Assembly (NCBI RefSeq): GCF_003852235.1
Contig: NZ_CP027732.1
Span: forward strand, 4,898,001-4,962,000
Source of the DNA: Pseudomonas sp. R4-35-07
Lineage (GTDB): Bacteria > Pseudomonadota > Gammaproteobacteria > Pseudomonadales > Pseudomonadaceae
Length of the DNA stretch: 64,000 bases
Direction of reading: 5' to 3'
Within the stretch, counting starts at the first letter, position 1, and each line of letters starts with the position of its first letter. The translations under genes and the position numbers were made by a program. A model generated the notes under the pieces. It searched no databases, was not told the origin of the DNA, and saw only the letters and a list, made by a program, of their open reading frames with translations. Of this stretch, positions 32,413 through 47,719 are shown in pieces.

Positions 32413-33750
32413 TCAGGCGCAAACTTCAGTTACCAGTTTTGCCAGGTCTTCGGCATGGCCGCGAACCTGTGTTTCGTCCTCGCCCTCGACCATCACCCGC
32501 ACCAGAGGCTCTGTGCCGGACTTGCGCAATAACACACGCCCACGCCCAGCCATCGCCTGGGTCACGCGCTCGCACGCTTCTTTGACAGAAGGGTGCTCGA
32601 TCGGGTTTGCGCCACCGGCGAAACGTACGTTGAGCAGTACCTGCGGACACTTGCGCAGCGCCTGTCGCGCTTGGGCCAGGCTTTCCTGACGGCGACGCAA
32701 GGCCAGAAGCACTTGCAGCGCAGCGATAATAGCGTCGCCCGTCGTGGTGTGCTGGAAGCACACCACGTGACCCGAATTCTCGCCGCCCACCAGCCAGTTG
32801 CGCTCCAGCAGCTCGGCGATCACATAACGATCACCGACATTGGCCCGAATGAACGGAATGCCCAGCTCCGCCAATGCCAACTCAAGCCCGAGATTACTCA
32901 TCAGGGTGCCAACGACACCGCCCTGCAGCTTGTTTCGCTCATGCAAGTCTCGGGCAATGATGAACAGCAGATCATCGCCATCCACGATCATGCCGGTGTG
33001 ATCCACCATCAGCACGCGGTCGCCATCGCCATCGAATGCAATGCCCAGGTCCGCATGCTCAGCCAGAACGGCCGCCTGCAACTGCTCCATGTGCGTGGAG
33101 CCGCAGTTGTCGTTGATGTTCAACCCGTTAGGCTGGGCCGACAGCACGGTGACCTGCGCACCGAGTTCCTTGAATACGCTCGGCGCCACTTTGTAGGTCG
33201 CGCCATGGGCGCAATCGACGACAATCTTAAGCCCGGCAAAACTGGTGCTGCTCGGAACGCTGCTCTTACAGAACTCGATGTAGCGGCCGGAGGCATCATT
33301 GATGCGCGACACTTTGCCCAGCTTGCTGGACTCCACCACCGTCATCGGAGCATCCAGCAGCTCTTCGATCATCAGCTCGATCTCGTCCGGCAGTTTAGTG
33401 CCCTGCCCCGAGAAAAACTTGATGCCATTGTCATCATGGGGGTTGTGCGAAGCACTGATCACGATACCGGCTTCAGCGTGAAAGGTACGCGTCAGGTAGG
33501 CGATCGCCGGCGTCGGCATAGGGCCCAGCAGCATTACATCGGCGCCGGCAGCGGACAACCCGGCCTCCAGCGCGGATTCAAACATGTAGCCCGAAATACG
33601 CGTGTCCTTGCCAACCAGGATGCGGCACGCGCCCATGCTGCGGAACGCCATACCTGCCGCCCAACCCAGCTTGAGCATGAAATCCGGTGTAATCGGGTAT
33701 TCACCGACCCGACCACGGATACCGTCGGTGCCAAAATATTTTTTAGTCAT
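32413..33750 (-). CDS. glmM: Phosphoglucosamine mutase
   Basis: 445 residues. It converts glucosamine-6-phosphate to glucosamine-1-phosphate for peptidoglycan and LPS. The phosphorylated Ser101 lies in [12 protein letters not shown]; the Mg-binding loop is DGDGDR; the sugar-binding loop GGENSGH and the phosphate loop [12 protein letters not shown] complete the active site. It begins 16 bases after folP ends. Confidence 0.98.
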   Translation of the reverse strand: MTKKYFGTDGIRGRVGEYPITPDFMLKLGWAAGMAFRSMGACRILVGKDTRISGYMFESALEAGLSAAGADVMLLGPMPTPAIAYLTRTFHAEAGIVISASHNPHDDNGIKFFSGQGTKLPDEIELMIEELLDAPMTVVESSKLGKVSRINDASGRYIEFCKSSVPSSTSFAGLKIVVDCAHGATYKVAPSVFKELGAQVTVLSAQPNGLNINDNCGSTHMEQLQAAVLAEHADLGIAFDGDGDRVLMVDHTGMIVDGDDLLFIIARDLHERNKLQGGVVGTLMSNLGLELALAELGIPFIRANVGDRYVIAELLERNWLVGGENSGHVVCFQHTTTGDAIIAALQVLLALRRRQESLAQARQALRKCPQVLLNVRFAGGANPIEHPSVKEACERVTQAMAGRGRVLLRKSGTEPLVRVMVEGEDETQVRGHAEDLAKLVTEVCA

Positions 33751-33766
33751 GAGTGCTCCATCATTC

Positions 33767-34618
33767 TTATTCGGCTGATTCTACAGCGGCGATCATGCGC
33801 ACCACGTCCACCGTCTCGGCAACGTCATGCACACGCAAAATACGAGCGCCCTTGGTCACGGCAAGCGCAGCCAGCGCGAGGCCGCCAAACAAGCGCTCAC
33901 CCACCGGGCGATTCAAGGCCTGCCCTATCATGCTCTTGCGCGAAACGCCGACCAACAGGGGCCGACCGAGGGCATGCAGGGCTTCCATATGTTTGAACAG
34001 GCTTAAATTATGTTGCAGGGTCTTGGCGAAGCCAAACCCCGGATCAAGGATGATCTTTTCAGGACCAATGCCCACGCGGGCACATTGAGCGACCCTGTCG
34101 GCAAGAAAACCACTGACTTCGCCCACCAGATCCTCGTAGTGCGGATTATCCTGCATATTGCCGGGCTCGCCCAGCATATGCATCAGACACACAGGCAGTC
34201 CAGTCGCCGCAGCGGCGTCGAGAGCACCGTCACGCCGCAACGCACGCACATCATTGATGAGCCCCGCCCCCAGGCGCGCAGTCTCACGCATCACTGCCGG
34301 CGTTGATGTATCCACGGAGATGATCACATCCAGCTCACGGGCGATGCGCTCGACAATCGGCGCCACCCGTTCCAGTTCCTCCACAGGAGAAACAGCGCGA
34401 GCCCCAGGCCGAGTCGACTCGCCGCCGACATCGATCAACGTTGCACCGGCAGCCACCATCGCCTCGGCATGACGCAGCGCGGCATCCTGCTGGCTGAAGC
34501 GGCCACCATCGGAAAACGAGTCTGGAGTGACGTTAAGAATGCCCATGACATGTGTATGGGCCAAATCAAGAACCCGGTTGCCGCAAGGCAACCGGGTGGA
34601 GGACGACGCGAAAATCAT
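33767..34618 (-). CDS. folP: Dihydropteroate synthase
   Basis: 283 residues. It condenses the product of FolK with p-aminobenzoate and is the sulfonamide target. The first signature is [16 protein letters not shown] (about 26-41), the pterin site includes [11 protein letters not shown], and the C-terminal substrate site includes GVSRKSMIG. It starts eight bases after ftsH; the ftsH-folP-glmM order is widely conserved. Confidence 0.98.
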   Translation of the reverse strand: MIFASSSTRLPCGNRVLDLAHTHVMGILNVTPDSFSDGGRFSQQDAALRHAEAMVAAGATLIDVGGESTRPGARAVSPVEELERVAPIVERIARELDVIISVDTSTPAVMRETARLGAGLINDVRALRRDGALDAAAATGLPVCLMHMLGEPGNMQDNPHYEDLVGEVSGFLADRVAQCARVGIGPEKIILDPGFGFAKTLQHNLSLFKHMEALHALGRPLLVGVSRKSMIGQALNRPVGERLFGGLALAALAVTKGARILRVHDVAETVDVVRMIAAVESAE

Positions 34619-34626
34619 TTCAAACC

Positions 34627-36537
34627 TTAGTGGTCAGCTGCAGGGCCGCCGATCGGGGCTTCAGGACGCTCATTCTGCACCACTGGCGGAGTGCCCGAGG
34701 TACCCGAACCACCTTCCCAATCGCGCGGCTCCCGAGGTGTACGACCGGCCATGATGTCGTCGATCTGATCGGCATCAATGGTCTCGTACTTCATCAGCGC
34801 ATCTGCCATCGCGTCCAGCTTGTCGCGATTGTCGGTGAGGATCTGCCTGGCCGTGCCGTAGCACTGGTCAATGATGCTGCGCACCTCGGAGTCGATCAGC
34901 TTGGCTGTCTCACCCGAGAAACTGGCGCTTTGACCGCCACCGCCACGTCCCAGGAATACCTCGCCTTCTTCCTCGGCATACATCAATGGACCGAGTTTTT
35001 CCGACAAGCCCCACTTGGTCACCATGTTCCGTGCGATCTGGCTGGCACGCATGATGTCGTTGGAAGCGCCGGTAGTCACCCCGTCGAAGCCCAGGGTCAT
35101 TTCTTCCGCAATTCGACCGCCGTACAGCGAGCAGATCTGGCTGATCAGGGCGCGCTTGGAGAGGCTGTAACGATCCTCTTCCGGCAGGAACATCGTCACA
35201 CCCAACGCACGACCGCGTGGAATGATCGACACCTTGTAGACCGGGTCATGCTCAGGCACAACGCGGCCAACAATGGCGTGACCTGCCTCGTGATAGGCGG
35301 TGTTCTGTTTTTCTTTCTCGGACATGACCATGGATTTGCGCTCAGCGCCCATCATGATCTTGTCCTTGGCCAACTCGAACTCTTTCATTTCAACGATGCG
35401 CTTGCCGGTGCGGGCCGCGAACAACGAAGCCTCGTTCACCAGGTTGGCAAGGTCGGCACCGGAGAAGCCTGGCGTACCACGGGCAATCACGCCCGGAGCC
35501 ACGTCGTCGCCCATCGGCACTTTGCGCATGTGGACTTTAAGGATCTGCTCGCGACCACGGATATCCGGCAAGCCCACGACCACCTGACGGTCGAAACGGC
35601 CTGGACGCAGCAGCGCAGGGTCCAATACGTCCGGACGGTTGGTTGCGGCGATGACGATAATGCCGTCATTCATCTCGAAACCATCCATCTCCACCAGCAA
35701 CTGGTTGAGGGTCTGCTCACGTTCGTCATGACCGCCGCCCATGCCGGCGCCACGGTGGCGACCAACAGCGTCGATTTCGTCAATGAAGATGATGCATGGC
35801 GCGTGCTTTTTGGCCTGTTCGAACATATCGCGAACACGGCTGGCACCGACGCCGACGAACATCTCGACAAAGTCAGAACCGGAAATGGTGAAGAACGGCA
35901 CCTTGGCTTCGCCGGCAATCGCCTTGGCCAGCAAGGTTTTACCGGTACCCGGCGGGCCGACCATCAGCACGCCGCGAGGAATACGCCCGCCCAGGCGCTG
36001 GAACTTGCCCGGATCGCGCAGGAACTCGACCAGTTCGCCCACTTCTTCCTTGGCTTCGTCGCAACCGGCGACATCCGCCAGGGTCGTTTTAACCTGGTCT
36101 TCCGAGAGCAGGCGTGCCTTGCTCTTGCCGAAGCTCATCGGCCCGCCCTTGCCTCCCGCACCACCTTGCATCTGGCGCATGAAGAACATGAACACGGCGA
36201 TAATCACCAGGATCGGGAAGCTGGCTACCAGGAGCTGGGTCCAGATGCTCTGCTGCTCAGGCTGCTTGCCTTCCACGACGACCTTGTTGTCTACCAAGTC
36301 GCCGATCAGACCGTTGTCCTGAATGGCCGGACGAATGGTCTTGAAGCTGTCGCCATCGACACGCTTGCCGGTAATCACATAGCCATCAACCGCTACGCGC
36401 TCGACCTTTCCATCCTTAACTTGCTGGATGAAGTCGGAATAGTTGAGGGTCTGCGGCTCGTTAGGGCTGGAGAAGTTGTTCATCACTGTCACCAGGACAG
36501 CCGCGATGATCAACCACAGGATCAGATTCTTTGCCAT
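34627..36537 (-). CDS. ftsH: ATP-dependent zinc metalloprotease FtsH
   Basis: 636 residues. Two inner-membrane helices (about 4-21 and 99-119) flank a small periplasmic domain; the AAA+ domain has Walker A GPPGTGKT (194-201), Walker [10 protein letters not shown] and the SRH region; the protease has HEAGH (about residue 417) with a further zinc-binding Asp. It degrades LpxC, sigma-32 and damaged membrane proteins in E. coli. I chose ATG 36537 over an in-frame TTG at 36546. Confidence 0.98.
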   Translation of the reverse strand: MAKNLILWLIIAAVLVTVMNNFSSPNEPQTLNYSDFIQQVKDGKVERVAVDGYVITGKRVDGDSFKTIRPAIQDNGLIGDLVDNKVVVEGKQPEQQSIWTQLLVASFPILVIIAVFMFFMRQMQGGAGGKGGPMSFGKSKARLLSEDQVKTTLADVAGCDEAKEEVGELVEFLRDPGKFQRLGGRIPRGVLMVGPPGTGKTLLAKAIAGEAKVPFFTISGSDFVEMFVGVGASRVRDMFEQAKKHAPCIIFIDEIDAVGRHRGAGMGGGHDEREQTLNQLLVEMDGFEMNDGIIVIAATNRPDVLDPALLRPGRFDRQVVVGLPDIRGREQILKVHMRKVPMGDDVAPGVIARGTPGFSGADLANLVNEASLFAARTGKRIVEMKEFELAKDKIMMGAERKSMVMSEKEKQNTAYHEAGHAIVGRVVPEHDPVYKVSIIPRGRALGVTMFLPEEDRYSLSKRALISQICSLYGGRIAEEMTLGFDGVTTGASNDIMRASQIARNMVTKWGLSEKLGPLMYAEEEGEVFLGRGGGGQSASFSGETAKLIDSEVRSIIDQCYGTARQILTDNRDKLDAMADALMKYETIDADQIDDIMAGRTPREPRDWEGGSGTSGTPPVVQNERPEAPIGGPAADH

Positions 36538-36737
36538 ATCGTTCAATTAACTACCCTCTGAAGCAAGCTCCGCTACTGGCGCGCGCTTCGCATGATATTC
36601 ACCGGCCTAACTTACTACATTACCTACACCACTGGCAGGCGCCGTCTGTAACCCTTTGTGAAACTTTAACTACACAATATTCGTAAAGCTTCGTGACGAA
36701 AGCGACATAAAAAAACCTATCGCCCTCCTCGAATTCC

Positions 36738-37388
36738 TCAAAAACGCTCTTCGCTCGCCGCGCCTTCCACACCGCGAAAGCCGCGGCAGAGCAGGTATTG
36801 CTCACGGGACCTGTCCCGGGAAGAGTCAGGTTTACGCGTTTGAACCTTGTCAAACAGCTTGCGGATGTTCTTGTGGTACTCGTCAAACCCTTCGCCCTGG
36901 AAGACCTTGACCAGAAAATCACCACCCGGACGCAACACCCGTCCAGCCAGATCCAGTGCCAATTCGCACAGGAACATGGCGCGCGGCATATCAACAGCCG
37001 GTAATCCACTCATATTGGGGGCCATGTCGGAAATCACAAGGTCTACCTGCGAATTTCCGACGGCCTCGAGGATCTGCGCGAGCACGGCGTCCTGAGTGAA
37101 GTCCCCATGAACAAAGGTCACATCCGGGATGCTGTCCATTTCCAGGATGTCGGAAGCGATCAAGCGGCCCTGCCCACCAATCAGACGACTGGTCACCTGG
37201 GACCAGCCACCGGGAGCAGCCCCCAAGTCGATAACGCTCATGCCAGGCCGGATCAGTTTGTCCTTGTCCTGGATCTCCAGCAGCTTGTAACTGGCCCGGG
37301 AACGGTAGCCGTCCTTCTGCGCCTTTTTGACGTAAGGATCGTTGAAATGTTCTTGTAGCCACTTAAGGCTGGTTTTGGAACGGGCCAC
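36738..37388 (-). CDS. rlmE: 23S rRNA (uridine(2552)-2'-O)-methyltransferase
   Basis: 216 residues starting at GTG behind GAGGTGG. The SAM site is [14 protein letters not shown]; the catalytic K-D-K-E tetrad is spread over [31 protein letters not shown] and the C-terminal [13 protein letters not shown] region. It methylates U2552 in the A-loop of 23S rRNA. It lies upstream of ftsH, the usual order, with a 200-base gap that must contain the ftsH promoter. Confidence 0.97.
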   Translation of the reverse strand: MARSKTSLKWLQEHFNDPYVKKAQKDGYRSRASYKLLEIQDKDKLIRPGMSVIDLGAAPGGWSQVTSRLIGGQGRLIASDILEMDSIPDVTFVHGDFTQDAVLAQILEAVGNSQVDLVISDMAPNMSGLPAVDMPRAMFLCELALDLAGRVLRPGGDFLVKVFQGEGFDEYHKNIRKLFDKVQTRKPDSSRDRSREQYLLCRGFRGVEGAASEERF

Positions 37389-37493
37389 GGGCCACCTCGA
37401 AAATAAAACGGGTCGTGATTAACTGGGCGGTCCCGGACTCGCTCGGGTAAACTGGCCGCCGCTTTTTACAAGATCAGACGCAGGGGTCAGATT

Positions 37494-37802
37494 ATGCCGC
37501 TCACTCAAGAGCAGAAGAAACAGTACAAATCCATTGGCCACCATTTGAAACCAGTTCTGATTGTGGCAGACAACGGTTTGACTGAAGGTGTGTTAGCCGA
37601 GTTCGAACGCGCACTCAATGATCATGAACTGATCAAGATCAAGGTCAACATCCTTGATCGCGAAGCGCGCCTGGCCGCCATTGCAGAACTGTGCAAGGTT
37701 GGCAAAGCGGACCTGGTTCAGGTTATCGGCAAGATGGCGCTGCTGCATCGCAAGAACTTCAACGTCAACAAGCAATTGTCGAACGTTCATCGCTTCAAAT
37801 GA
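37494..37802 (+). CDS. yhbY: YhbY-family CRM-domain RNA-binding protein
   Basis: 102 residues forming one CRM domain: KQYKSIGHHLKPVLIVADN at the start, then GVLAEFERALNDHELIKIKV and a GKMALLHRK-type end. The E. coli homologue binds pre-50S ribosomes. It is divergent from rlmE, which modifies the 50S subunit; this pairing is widespread. CAGGGGTC is a plausible ribosome binding site. Confidence 0.94.
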   Translation: MPLTQEQKKQYKSIGHHLKPVLIVADNGLTEGVLAEFERALNDHELIKIKVNILDREARLAAIAELCKVGKADLVQVIGKMALLHRKNFNVNKQLSNVHRFK

Positions 37803-37811
37803 TGACAAGGG

Positions 37812-38216
37812 TCAAGGGCGTGCTTCGCGCGCCCCGCCACTCCATCCCGGCGCAGGCTGTATCGCCAGCACCAAGCCAGAAAACCCTAGCACAAGATAGC
37901 TGAACAACTGCCAGCGCAACGCTTGCGGCAGCCACACATGCACAATGCAATACATTGCGCACGCATACAGTGCCATCAACAGCAGTTGGCCGCGAATATC
38001 CCGCCACAAACTCCCCAAGCCTTCAGCCTTGACCAGCACCAACGCCTGGAGCGTCACGCATGCTGCGGCAAAACTCACCAGCAACGTAGTCAGCAAGCCG
38101 TCGATCTCATCGATCAGCAAGGGTGCCAGGCCTATTAAACCCAGCGCCGGCAACACGCCAATATGCAACAACCATAGGCCACCCACCCAAAGCATCTGGG
38201 AAAGTTGCCACAGCAT
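37812..38216 (-). CDS. DUF4149-like four-helix membrane protein
   Basis: 134 residues with four membrane helices, starting MLWQLSQMLWVGGLWLLHIG. Conserved in pseudomonads as the last gene after greA; function unknown. The ATG at 38216 lies directly against a nine-base-pair stem, and no Shine-Dalgarno sequence is outside that stem. A longer reading frame to 38267 would overlap greA and is rejected. Product and yhbY converge with only nine bases between them. Confidence 0.82.
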   Translation of the reverse strand: MLWQLSQMLWVGGLWLLHIGVLPALGLIGLAPLLIDEIDGLLTTLLVSFAAACVTLQALVLVKAEGLGSLWRDIRGQLLLMALYACAMYCIVHVWLPQALRWQLFSYLVLGFSGLVLAIQPAPGWSGGAREARP

Positions 38217-38239
38217 GGCGCCCGCACGAAGCGGGCGCC
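38217..38239 (-). terminator. Hairpin between greA and the DUF4149 gene
   Basis: Perfect nine-base-pair stem GGCGCCCGC/GCGGGCGCC with a five-base loop, immediately followed on the minus strand by the next gene's ATG. No T-run, so it may regulate translation or processing rather than end transcription. Confidence 0.6.
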
Positions 38240-38244
38240 GTCCT

Positions 38245-38721
38245 TCAGATGTGACGAACTTCGACAATCTCGTACTCGATCACGCCGCTCGGCGTTTTTA
38301 CGGCAACCACGTCGCCTTCTTCCTTGGCGATCAGGGCGCGGGCCAGCGGCGAACCAACAGAGATCTTGCCGAGTTTGAAGTCAGCCTCGTCTTCGCCCAC
38401 GATTTGGTAGACAACGCGCTCATCCGTCTCGACGTTGGCGATTTCCACCGTGGTGCCGAAAATCACCTTGCCGGTGTGCGGGATGGTCGTGACGTCGATG
38501 ATCACCGCATTCTGCATGCGGCCTTCGATGTCACGGATCCGCGCCTCGACCATACCCTGCTGCTCGCGAGCAGCGTGATATTCGGCGTTTTCCTTCAAGT
38601 CACCCAGTTCGCGGGCCGTACCGATGTCCTGGCTCAGCTTTGGACGTACGACCTTGGTCAGGTGGGCGTGCTCCTCTTCCAGGGCCTTGGCGCCCTGGAC
38701 GGTCATTGGATATTTGATCAT
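38245..38721 (-). CDS. greA: Transcription elongation factor GreA
   Basis: 158 residues. The N-terminal coiled coil ([20 protein letters not shown] to EARIRDIE) reaches into the RNA polymerase secondary channel; tip acidic residues in [10 protein letters not shown] are the catalytic ones. The C-terminal FKBP-like domain ends [18 protein letters not shown]. Its ATG overlaps the carB stop by four bases, so it is translationally coupled to carB. Confidence 0.98.
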   Translation of the reverse strand: MIKYPMTVQGAKALEEEHAHLTKVVRPKLSQDIGTARELGDLKENAEYHAAREQQGMVEARIRDIEGRMQNAVIIDVTTIPHTGKVIFGTTVEIANVETDERVVYQIVGEDEADFKLGKISVGSPLARALIAKEEGDVVAVKTPSGVIEYEIVEVRHI

Positions 38722-41700
38722 GCCTTCAATCCTGCGTGTAGATCCTGCAAGCGACGCACGGTCTTTTCCGGACCGAACTTGAGCGCTTCGCAGATGGCTT
38801 CGCCTGCAGCAATGGTGGTGGTGCAGTAGATCTTGTGCTGCAAGGCATTACGGCGAATGGAGTAGGAGTCGGCGATCGACTGGCGACCTTCGGTGGTGTT
38901 GATGATCAGCGTGACTTCGTCATTCTTGATCATGTCGACCACGTGCGGACGGCCTTCGGTCACCTTGTTCACGCGGCGCACTTTCAGGCCGGCAGCCTCG
39001 ATCAGCTTGGCGGTCCCGGCGGTAGCCACGACTTCAAAGCCCAAGTTGATCAGATCACGGGCTACACCCGCAACCAGTGGCTTGTCGTCATCACGCACGC
39101 TGATGAACGCAGTACCGCCGGTCGGCAGCACTTCGCTGGCGCCCATCTGAGCCTTGGCGAACGCTTCGCCGAAGGTGTCACCCACGCCCATCACTTCACC
39201 GGTGGACTTCATCTCTGGGCCGAGGATCGGGTCCACGCCAGGGAACTTGGCGAATGGGAACACCGCCTCTTTCACGCTGTAGAAGTTCGGAATGATTTCC
39301 TTGGTGAAGCCGATTTCCTTCAATGTCTTACCGGCCATTACGCGGGCAGCGATCATAGCCAGGGAAACACCGATACACTTGGAAACGAACGGCACGGTAC
39401 GCGAAGCGCGCGGGTTGACTTCGATGACGTAGATGTCTTCGCCTTGCAGCGCCAACTGTACGTTCATCAGGCCGACCACACCCAGTTCCAGGGCCATTTT
39501 CTTGACCTGTTCGCGCATCTCGTCCTGGATATGCGCAGGCAACGAGTAAGGCGGCAGCGAGCAGGCGGAGTCACCGGAATGAACGCCAGCCTGTTCAATG
39601 TGCTGCATGATCGCGCCGATCACCACATCAGTGCCGTCACAAACCGCATCTACGTCCATTTCGATGGCGCAGTTGAGGAAGTGGTCGAGCAGCACAGGGC
39701 TGTCGTTGGACACTTTCACCGCGTCACGCAGGTAGCGCTTGAGTTCGTCTTCTTCGTAGACGATCTCCATGGCACGGCCGCCCAGTACGTAGGACGGACG
39801 CACCACCAGCGGGTAGCCGATCTTGCTGGCTGCGCGGATGGCTTCGTCTTCGCTGCGCACGGTGGCGTTCGGCGGCTGGCGCAGGTTCAGGCGCTCGACC
39901 ATTTGCTGGAAGCGCTCGCGGTCTTCAGCTCGGTCGATGGCGTCCGGGCTGGTACCGATGATCGGCACGCCAGCCGCTTCCAGGGCACGCGCCAGTTTCA
40001 ACGGGGTTTGCCCGCCGTACTGGACGATTACGCCTTTTGGCTTCTCGACGCGGCAGATTTCCAATACGTCTTCCAGTGTTACCGGCTCGAAATACAGGCG
40101 GTCGGAAGTGTCGTAGTCAGTGGAAACAGTTTCCGGGTTGCAGTTGACCATGATGGTCTCGTACCCGTCTTCGCGCAGTGCAAGGGCGGCGTGTACGCAG
40201 CAATAGTCGAACTCGATGCCCTGGCCGATACGGTTCGGACCACCACCGAGGATGATGATCTTGTCGCGGTCCGACGGCGCGGCTTCGCACTCTTCCTCAT
40301 AGGTGGAGTACATGTACGCCGTGTCGGTGGCGAACTCGGCTGCGCAGGTGTCAACGCGCTTGTAGACCGGGAAGATATCCAGCTTGTGGCGATGGGTACG
40401 CAGGTTCTTCTCGGTCACACCCAGCAGCTTGGCCAGGCGTTGGTCGGAGAAGCCTTTGCGCTTGAGGCGGAACATCAGGTCGCGGTCGATCGACGAAAGA
40501 CCGAGGGTCTTGACCTTCTCTTCTTCCTTGATCAGGTCTTCGATCTGCACCAGGAACCACGGGTCGATCATGTTCATGCCGAAGATATCTTCGACGCTCA
40601 GGCCGGCGCGGAAAGCGTCAGCCACGTACCAGATACGCTCGGCGCCCGGCACGGTCAGCTCGCGCTTGAGGATGCTCATGCTTTCCGGGTTGCTCAGGTC
40701 GAGCTTTTCGTCCAGGCCGCAAACACCGACTTCCAGGCCGCGCAGGGCTTTCTGCAGGGATTCCTGGAACGTGCGGCCGATTGCCATGACTTCACCGACA
40801 GACTTCATCTGGGTGGTCAGGCGCGCATCAGCCTTGGGGAATTTTTCGAAGGCAAAGCGCGGCAGCTTGGTCACAACGTAGTCGATAGACGGCTCGAAAG
40901 AGGCCGGCATGGCGCCGCCCGTGATTTCGTTTTGCAGCTCGTCCAGGGTGTAACCGATCGCCAGCTTGGCAGCGATACGCGCAATCGGGAAACCGGTCGC
41001 TTTCGAGGCCAGCGCCGACGAGCGCGATACACGCGGGTTCATCTCGATCACGACCATGCGGCCTGTGTCCGGGCAGATGCCGAACTGAACGTTGGAACCA
41101 CCGGTTTCAACGCCGATCTCACGCAATACCGCCAACGAGGCGTTACGCATGATCTGGTATTCCTTGTCCGTCAAGGTCTGCGCTGGAGCCACGGTGATCG
41201 AGTCACCGGTATGCACGCCCATCGGGTCGAAGTTTTCGATGGAGCAGACGATGATGCAGTTGTCCTTCTTATCGCGGACAACCTCCATCTCGTATTCTTT
41301 CCAGCCGATCAGGGATTCGTCGATCAGCAGCTCTTTGGTCGGCGACAGGTCCAGGCCACGAGCGCAGATTTCTTCGAACTCTTCACGGTTGTAGGCAATG
41401 CCGCCACCGGTGCCGCCCATGGTGAAGGACGGACGGATAATGCACGGAAAGCCGAGCTTTTCGAGAACAGCGTTGGCCTCTTCCATGCTGTGGGCGATAC
41501 CGGAGCGCGGGCAATCAAGGCCGATGGACTTCATCGCCTTGTCGAAACGCGAACGGTCTTCAGCCTTGTCGATGGTGTCGGCGTTGGCACCGATCATCTC
41601 TACGCCGAACTTTTCCAGGACGCCTTCGCGCTCCAGGTCCAGGGCGCAGTTCAGTGCAGTCTGGCCGCCCATGGTCGGCAACAGCGCGTCCGGACGCTCT

Positions 41701-41939
41701 TTCTCGATGATCTTGGCCACGGTCTGCCATTTGATCGGTTCGATGTAGGTGGCGTCGGCCATGGCCGGGTCGGTCATGATGGTGGCCGGGTTGGAGTTCA
41801 CCAGGATGACGCGGTAGCCCTCCTCGCGCAGGGCTTTACAGGCCTGGGCGCCGGAGTAGTCGAATTCGCAGGCCTGGCCGATCACGATCGGGCCAGCGCC
41901 GAGAATCAGGATGCTTTTTATGTCTGTACGTTTTGGCAT
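38718..41939 (-). CDS. carB: Carbamoyl-phosphate synthase large subunit
   Basis: 1073 residues, full length. Two homologous ATP-grasp halves (first starting [19 protein letters not shown], second [20 protein letters not shown] near 560), an oligomerisation domain between them, and a C-terminal MGS-like domain that binds UMP and ornithine. It makes carbamoyl phosphate for pyrimidines and arginine. ATG 41939 (MPKRTDIKS) is chosen over an upstream in-frame MSDKP. carA lies 105 bases upstream. Confidence 0.98.
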   Translation of the reverse strand: MPKRTDIKSILILGAGPIVIGQACEFDYSGAQACKALREEGYRVILVNSNPATIMTDPAMADATYIEPIKWQTVAKIIEKERPDALLPTMGGQTALNCALDLEREGVLEKFGVEMIGANADTIDKAEDRSRFDKAMKSIGLDCPRSGIAHSMEEANAVLEKLGFPCIIRPSFTMGGTGGGIAYNREEFEEICARGLDLSPTKELLIDESLIGWKEYEMEVVRDKKDNCIIVCSIENFDPMGVHTGDSITVAPAQTLTDKEYQIMRNASLAVLREIGVETGGSNVQFGICPDTGRMVVIEMNPRVSRSSALASKATGFPIARIAAKLAIGYTLDELQNEITGGAMPASFEPSIDYVVTKLPRFAFEKFPKADARLTTQMKSVGEVMAIGRTFQESLQKALRGLEVGVCGLDEKLDLSNPESMSILKRELTVPGAERIWYVADAFRAGLSVEDIFGMNMIDPWFLVQIEDLIKEEEKVKTLGLSSIDRDLMFRLKRKGFSDQRLAKLLGVTEKNLRTHRHKLDIFPVYKRVDTCAAEFATDTAYMYSTYEEECEAAPSDRDKIIILGGGPNRIGQGIEFDYCCVHAALALREDGYETIMVNCNPETVSTDYDTSDRLYFEPVTLEDVLEICRVEKPKGVIVQYGGQTPLKLARALEAAGVPIIGTSPDAIDRAEDRERFQQMVERLNLRQPPNATVRSEDEAIRAASKIGYPLVVRPSYVLGGRAMEIVYEEDELKRYLRDAVKVSNDSPVLLDHFLNCAIEMDVDAVCDGTDVVIGAIMQHIEQAGVHSGDSACSLPPYSLPAHIQDEMREQVKKMALELGVVGLMNVQLALQGEDIYVIEVNPRASRTVPFVSKCIGVSLAMIAARVMAGKTLKEIGFTKEIIPNFYSVKEAVFPFAKFPGVDPILGPEMKSTGEVMGVGDTFGEAFAKAQMGASEVLPTGGTAFISVRDDDKPLVAGVARDLINLGFEVVATAGTAKLIEAAGLKVRRVNKVTEGRPHVVDMIKNDEVTLIINTTEGRQSIADSYSIRRNALQHKIYCTTTIAAGEAICEALKFGPEKTVRRLQDLHAGLKA

Positions 41940-42044
41940 GGGTTTGTCACTCAAATCCGCAGGTCAGTCGGCAAGCCGTCTTGAACAATCCTTGAAGAGC
42001 CTGCGGGGGCCACCGAAGTCAGGGGCCGCCCGCACGCCGCTCAG

Positions 42045-43181
42045 TCAGCGTCGCTTGGCCATCTCATTGATGAAACGGTCGAACAGCGGCGCTACGTCGT
42101 TCGGGCCCGGGCTGGCTTCAGGGTGGCCCTGGAAGCTGAACGCGCTCTTGTCGGTGCGCTCGATGCCTTGCAGGGAGCCGTCGAACAGCGACTTGTGAAT
42201 GGCGCGCACGTTAGCCGGCAAGGTCGCTTCATCCACCGCAAAACCGTGGTTCTGGCTGGTGATCATTACAACGCCAGTATCCAGGTCTTGCACCGGGTGG
42301 TTGGCGCCGTGGTGGCCGTGCCCCATTTTCAGGGTCTTGGCGCCGGAAGCCAGGGCCAGCAACTGGTGGCCCAGGCAGATGCCGAATACCGGGATCTCGG
42401 TTTCCAGCACTTCCTTGATCGCCTGGATGGCGTAGTCGCATGGCTCGGGGTCGCCTGGGCCGTTGGACAGGAACACACCGTCCGGCTGCAGGGCGAGCAC
42501 TTCACTGGCCGGGGTTTGTGCAGGCACCACGGTTACGCGGCAGCCCCGTGCAACCAGCATGCGCAGGATGTTGTATTTGACGCCGTAGTCGTAGGCAACC
42601 ACATGGTATGGAAGCTCGGCCGCGTCGATGGTCGCGTGACTGTCGGTCTTCAGGTCCCAAACAGTGGAGCGCCATTCGTACTGCTCTTTGACGCTGACGA
42701 CTTTCGCCAGGTCCATGCCCTTCAGGCCAGGGAACCCTTGCGCCGCGGCAATCGCCGCCTCTTCGGAAATATTGTCACCGACCATGATGCAGCCATTCTG
42801 CGAGCCTTTTTCACGCAGGATGCGCGTGAGGCGGCGCGTATCGATACCGGCGATCGCCACCACGTTGTTGGCTTTCAGGTAATCGGACAGCGACATCGTG
42901 TTACGCCAGTTGCTCGCCACCAGAGGCAGGTCACGAATCACCAGACCTGCCGACCAGACACGATCAGACTCGACGTCTTCCGGTGTAGTACCGGTGTTGC
43001 CGATGTGCGGATAGGTCAGGGTGACGATCTGTTGGGCGTAGGAAGGATCGGTAAGGATTTCCTGATAGCCGGTCATGGCAGTGTTAAACACCACCTCTCC
43101 AACGGTTTGACCGTCGGCTCCAATGGCTTCGCCGCGAAAAATGCTGCCATCAGCAAGGGCGAGTATGGCTGGCTTAGTCAA
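42045..43181 (-). CDS. carA: Carbamoyl-phosphate synthase small subunit
   Basis: 378 residues. The C-terminal class I glutamine amidotransferase domain has the nucleophile Cys in FGICLGHQ and the His/Glu pair near the end ([10 protein letters not shown]); the N-terminal half docks to CarB. It hydrolyses glutamine and channels ammonia to CarB. The start codon is TTG (43179-43181) behind GGGAGGT, which agrees with the UUG start known for carA in P. aeruginosa. A leader terminator lies 46 bases upstream. Confidence 0.97.
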   Translation of the reverse strand: MTKPAILALADGSIFRGEAIGADGQTVGEVVFNTAMTGYQEILTDPSYAQQIVTLTYPHIGNTGTTPEDVESDRVWSAGLVIRDLPLVASNWRNTMSLSDYLKANNVVAIAGIDTRRLTRILREKGSQNGCIMVGDNISEEAAIAAAQGFPGLKGMDLAKVVSVKEQYEWRSTVWDLKTDSHATIDAAELPYHVVAYDYGVKYNILRMLVARGCRVTVVPAQTPASEVLALQPDGVFLSNGPGDPEPCDYAIQAIKEVLETEIPVFGICLGHQLLALASGAKTLKMGHGHHGANHPVQDLDTGVVMITSQNHGFAVDEATLPANVRAIHKSLFDGSLQGIERTDKSAFSFQGHPEASPGPNDVAPLFDRFINEMAKRR

Positions 43182-43226
43182 GAAGACCTCCCGTAAATAA
43201 AGCCTGAAAGGGCGATCGCAGGTTGT

Positions 43227-43262
43227 AAAAAAGCGGAGTGACGTATGGACACGTCACCCCGC
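43227..43262 (-). terminator. Leader terminator upstream of carA (candidate attenuator)
   Basis: On the minus strand a 12-base-pair stem with one mismatch (43262-43251 with 43244-43233) is followed by six T. It lies between the dapB terminator and the carA start, so it can only act on carA leader transcription. Upstream GTGGAC (43344-43339) and GTCCAC (43298-43293) could form a competing fold. Confidence 0.7.
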
Positions 43263-43393
43263 TTCTTCACCGAATAATTCTGCGCGCTTTTAGTGGACAC
43301 ACTAAAGCTGTAGCTTACAGAAAAAGGCTTTTTGGGTCCACCGCTAATGAGCCTTAAAGGCAGGAGAATGCGACAGGGCGTCGCCTAGCGGGT

Positions 43394-43430
43394 AAAAACG
43401 GGGCCTAAGCATAAGCTTGAGGCCCTGTTT
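43394..43430 (-). terminator. Terminator of dapB
   Basis: On the minus strand CAGGGCCT and AGGCCCCG pair around a 13-base loop, followed by GTTTTTACC. It starts just past the dapB stop. Confidence 0.75.
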
Positions 43431-43440
43431 AAGCTACTGA

Positions 43441-45382
<1,942 letters not shown>

Positions 45383-45630
45383 AAGTCTTTGCACTCTTAA
45401 GGACGTTCAGCCAGACCCTCCTGAGCCTCGCCAAACTCGTTGAGCCCCAATGCAGGCCCGGACCCAACTCACGTCAATTCAACGATCCTGGTCATTACTA
45501 CTCTTTAGCCGGCCACCCGACTAAAAACGCGGCATTTACTGCTCGGAAAGCAGGAGCATTCCCGATCACACCGCCAGCATCCGAACGCTGTCGCATACTG
45601 TAAAAATTTGCATACCCCAGACACGCCAAC

Positions 45631-45648
45631 GCGGGAGCAAGCTCCCGC
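45631..45648. repeat. Single REP-like palindrome between dnaK and dnaJ
   Basis: GCGGGAGCAAGCTCCCGC is a perfect palindrome of the pseudomonad REP core type, alone in the 318-base dnaK-dnaJ gap. The rest of the gap shows no gene or clear promoter. Confidence 0.7.
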
Positions 45649-45700
45649 GCGGCGACATCCTACCAGTCACCGCTTGTGAGCGGTCAACCGGGCGACCAAG

Positions 45701-47617
<1,917 letters not shown>

Positions 47618-47719
47618 GATTCACTCTCCCGAAACTTGAATTTGGATGCCGCAGCAGTTGTGGCTAACTGCGGTAGCACTTAAACGCTTGACTTATAAAT
47701 GGGGGCCTTGCGGCGGATT

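Noticed and set aside
32413..36561. Long plus-strand frames opposite glmM, folP and ftsH
   Set aside because: Antisense shadows of three complete, well-recognised genes.
37812..38267. 151-residue version of the DUF4149 protein
   Set aside because: It would start inside greA. The conserved MLWQLSQ start at 38216 is preferred.
38835..41984. A 1049-codon open frame on the plus strand opposite carB
   Set aside because: It mirrors the high-GC codon pattern of carB, whose protein is complete and recognisable; the antisense product resembles nothing and has no ribosome binding site.
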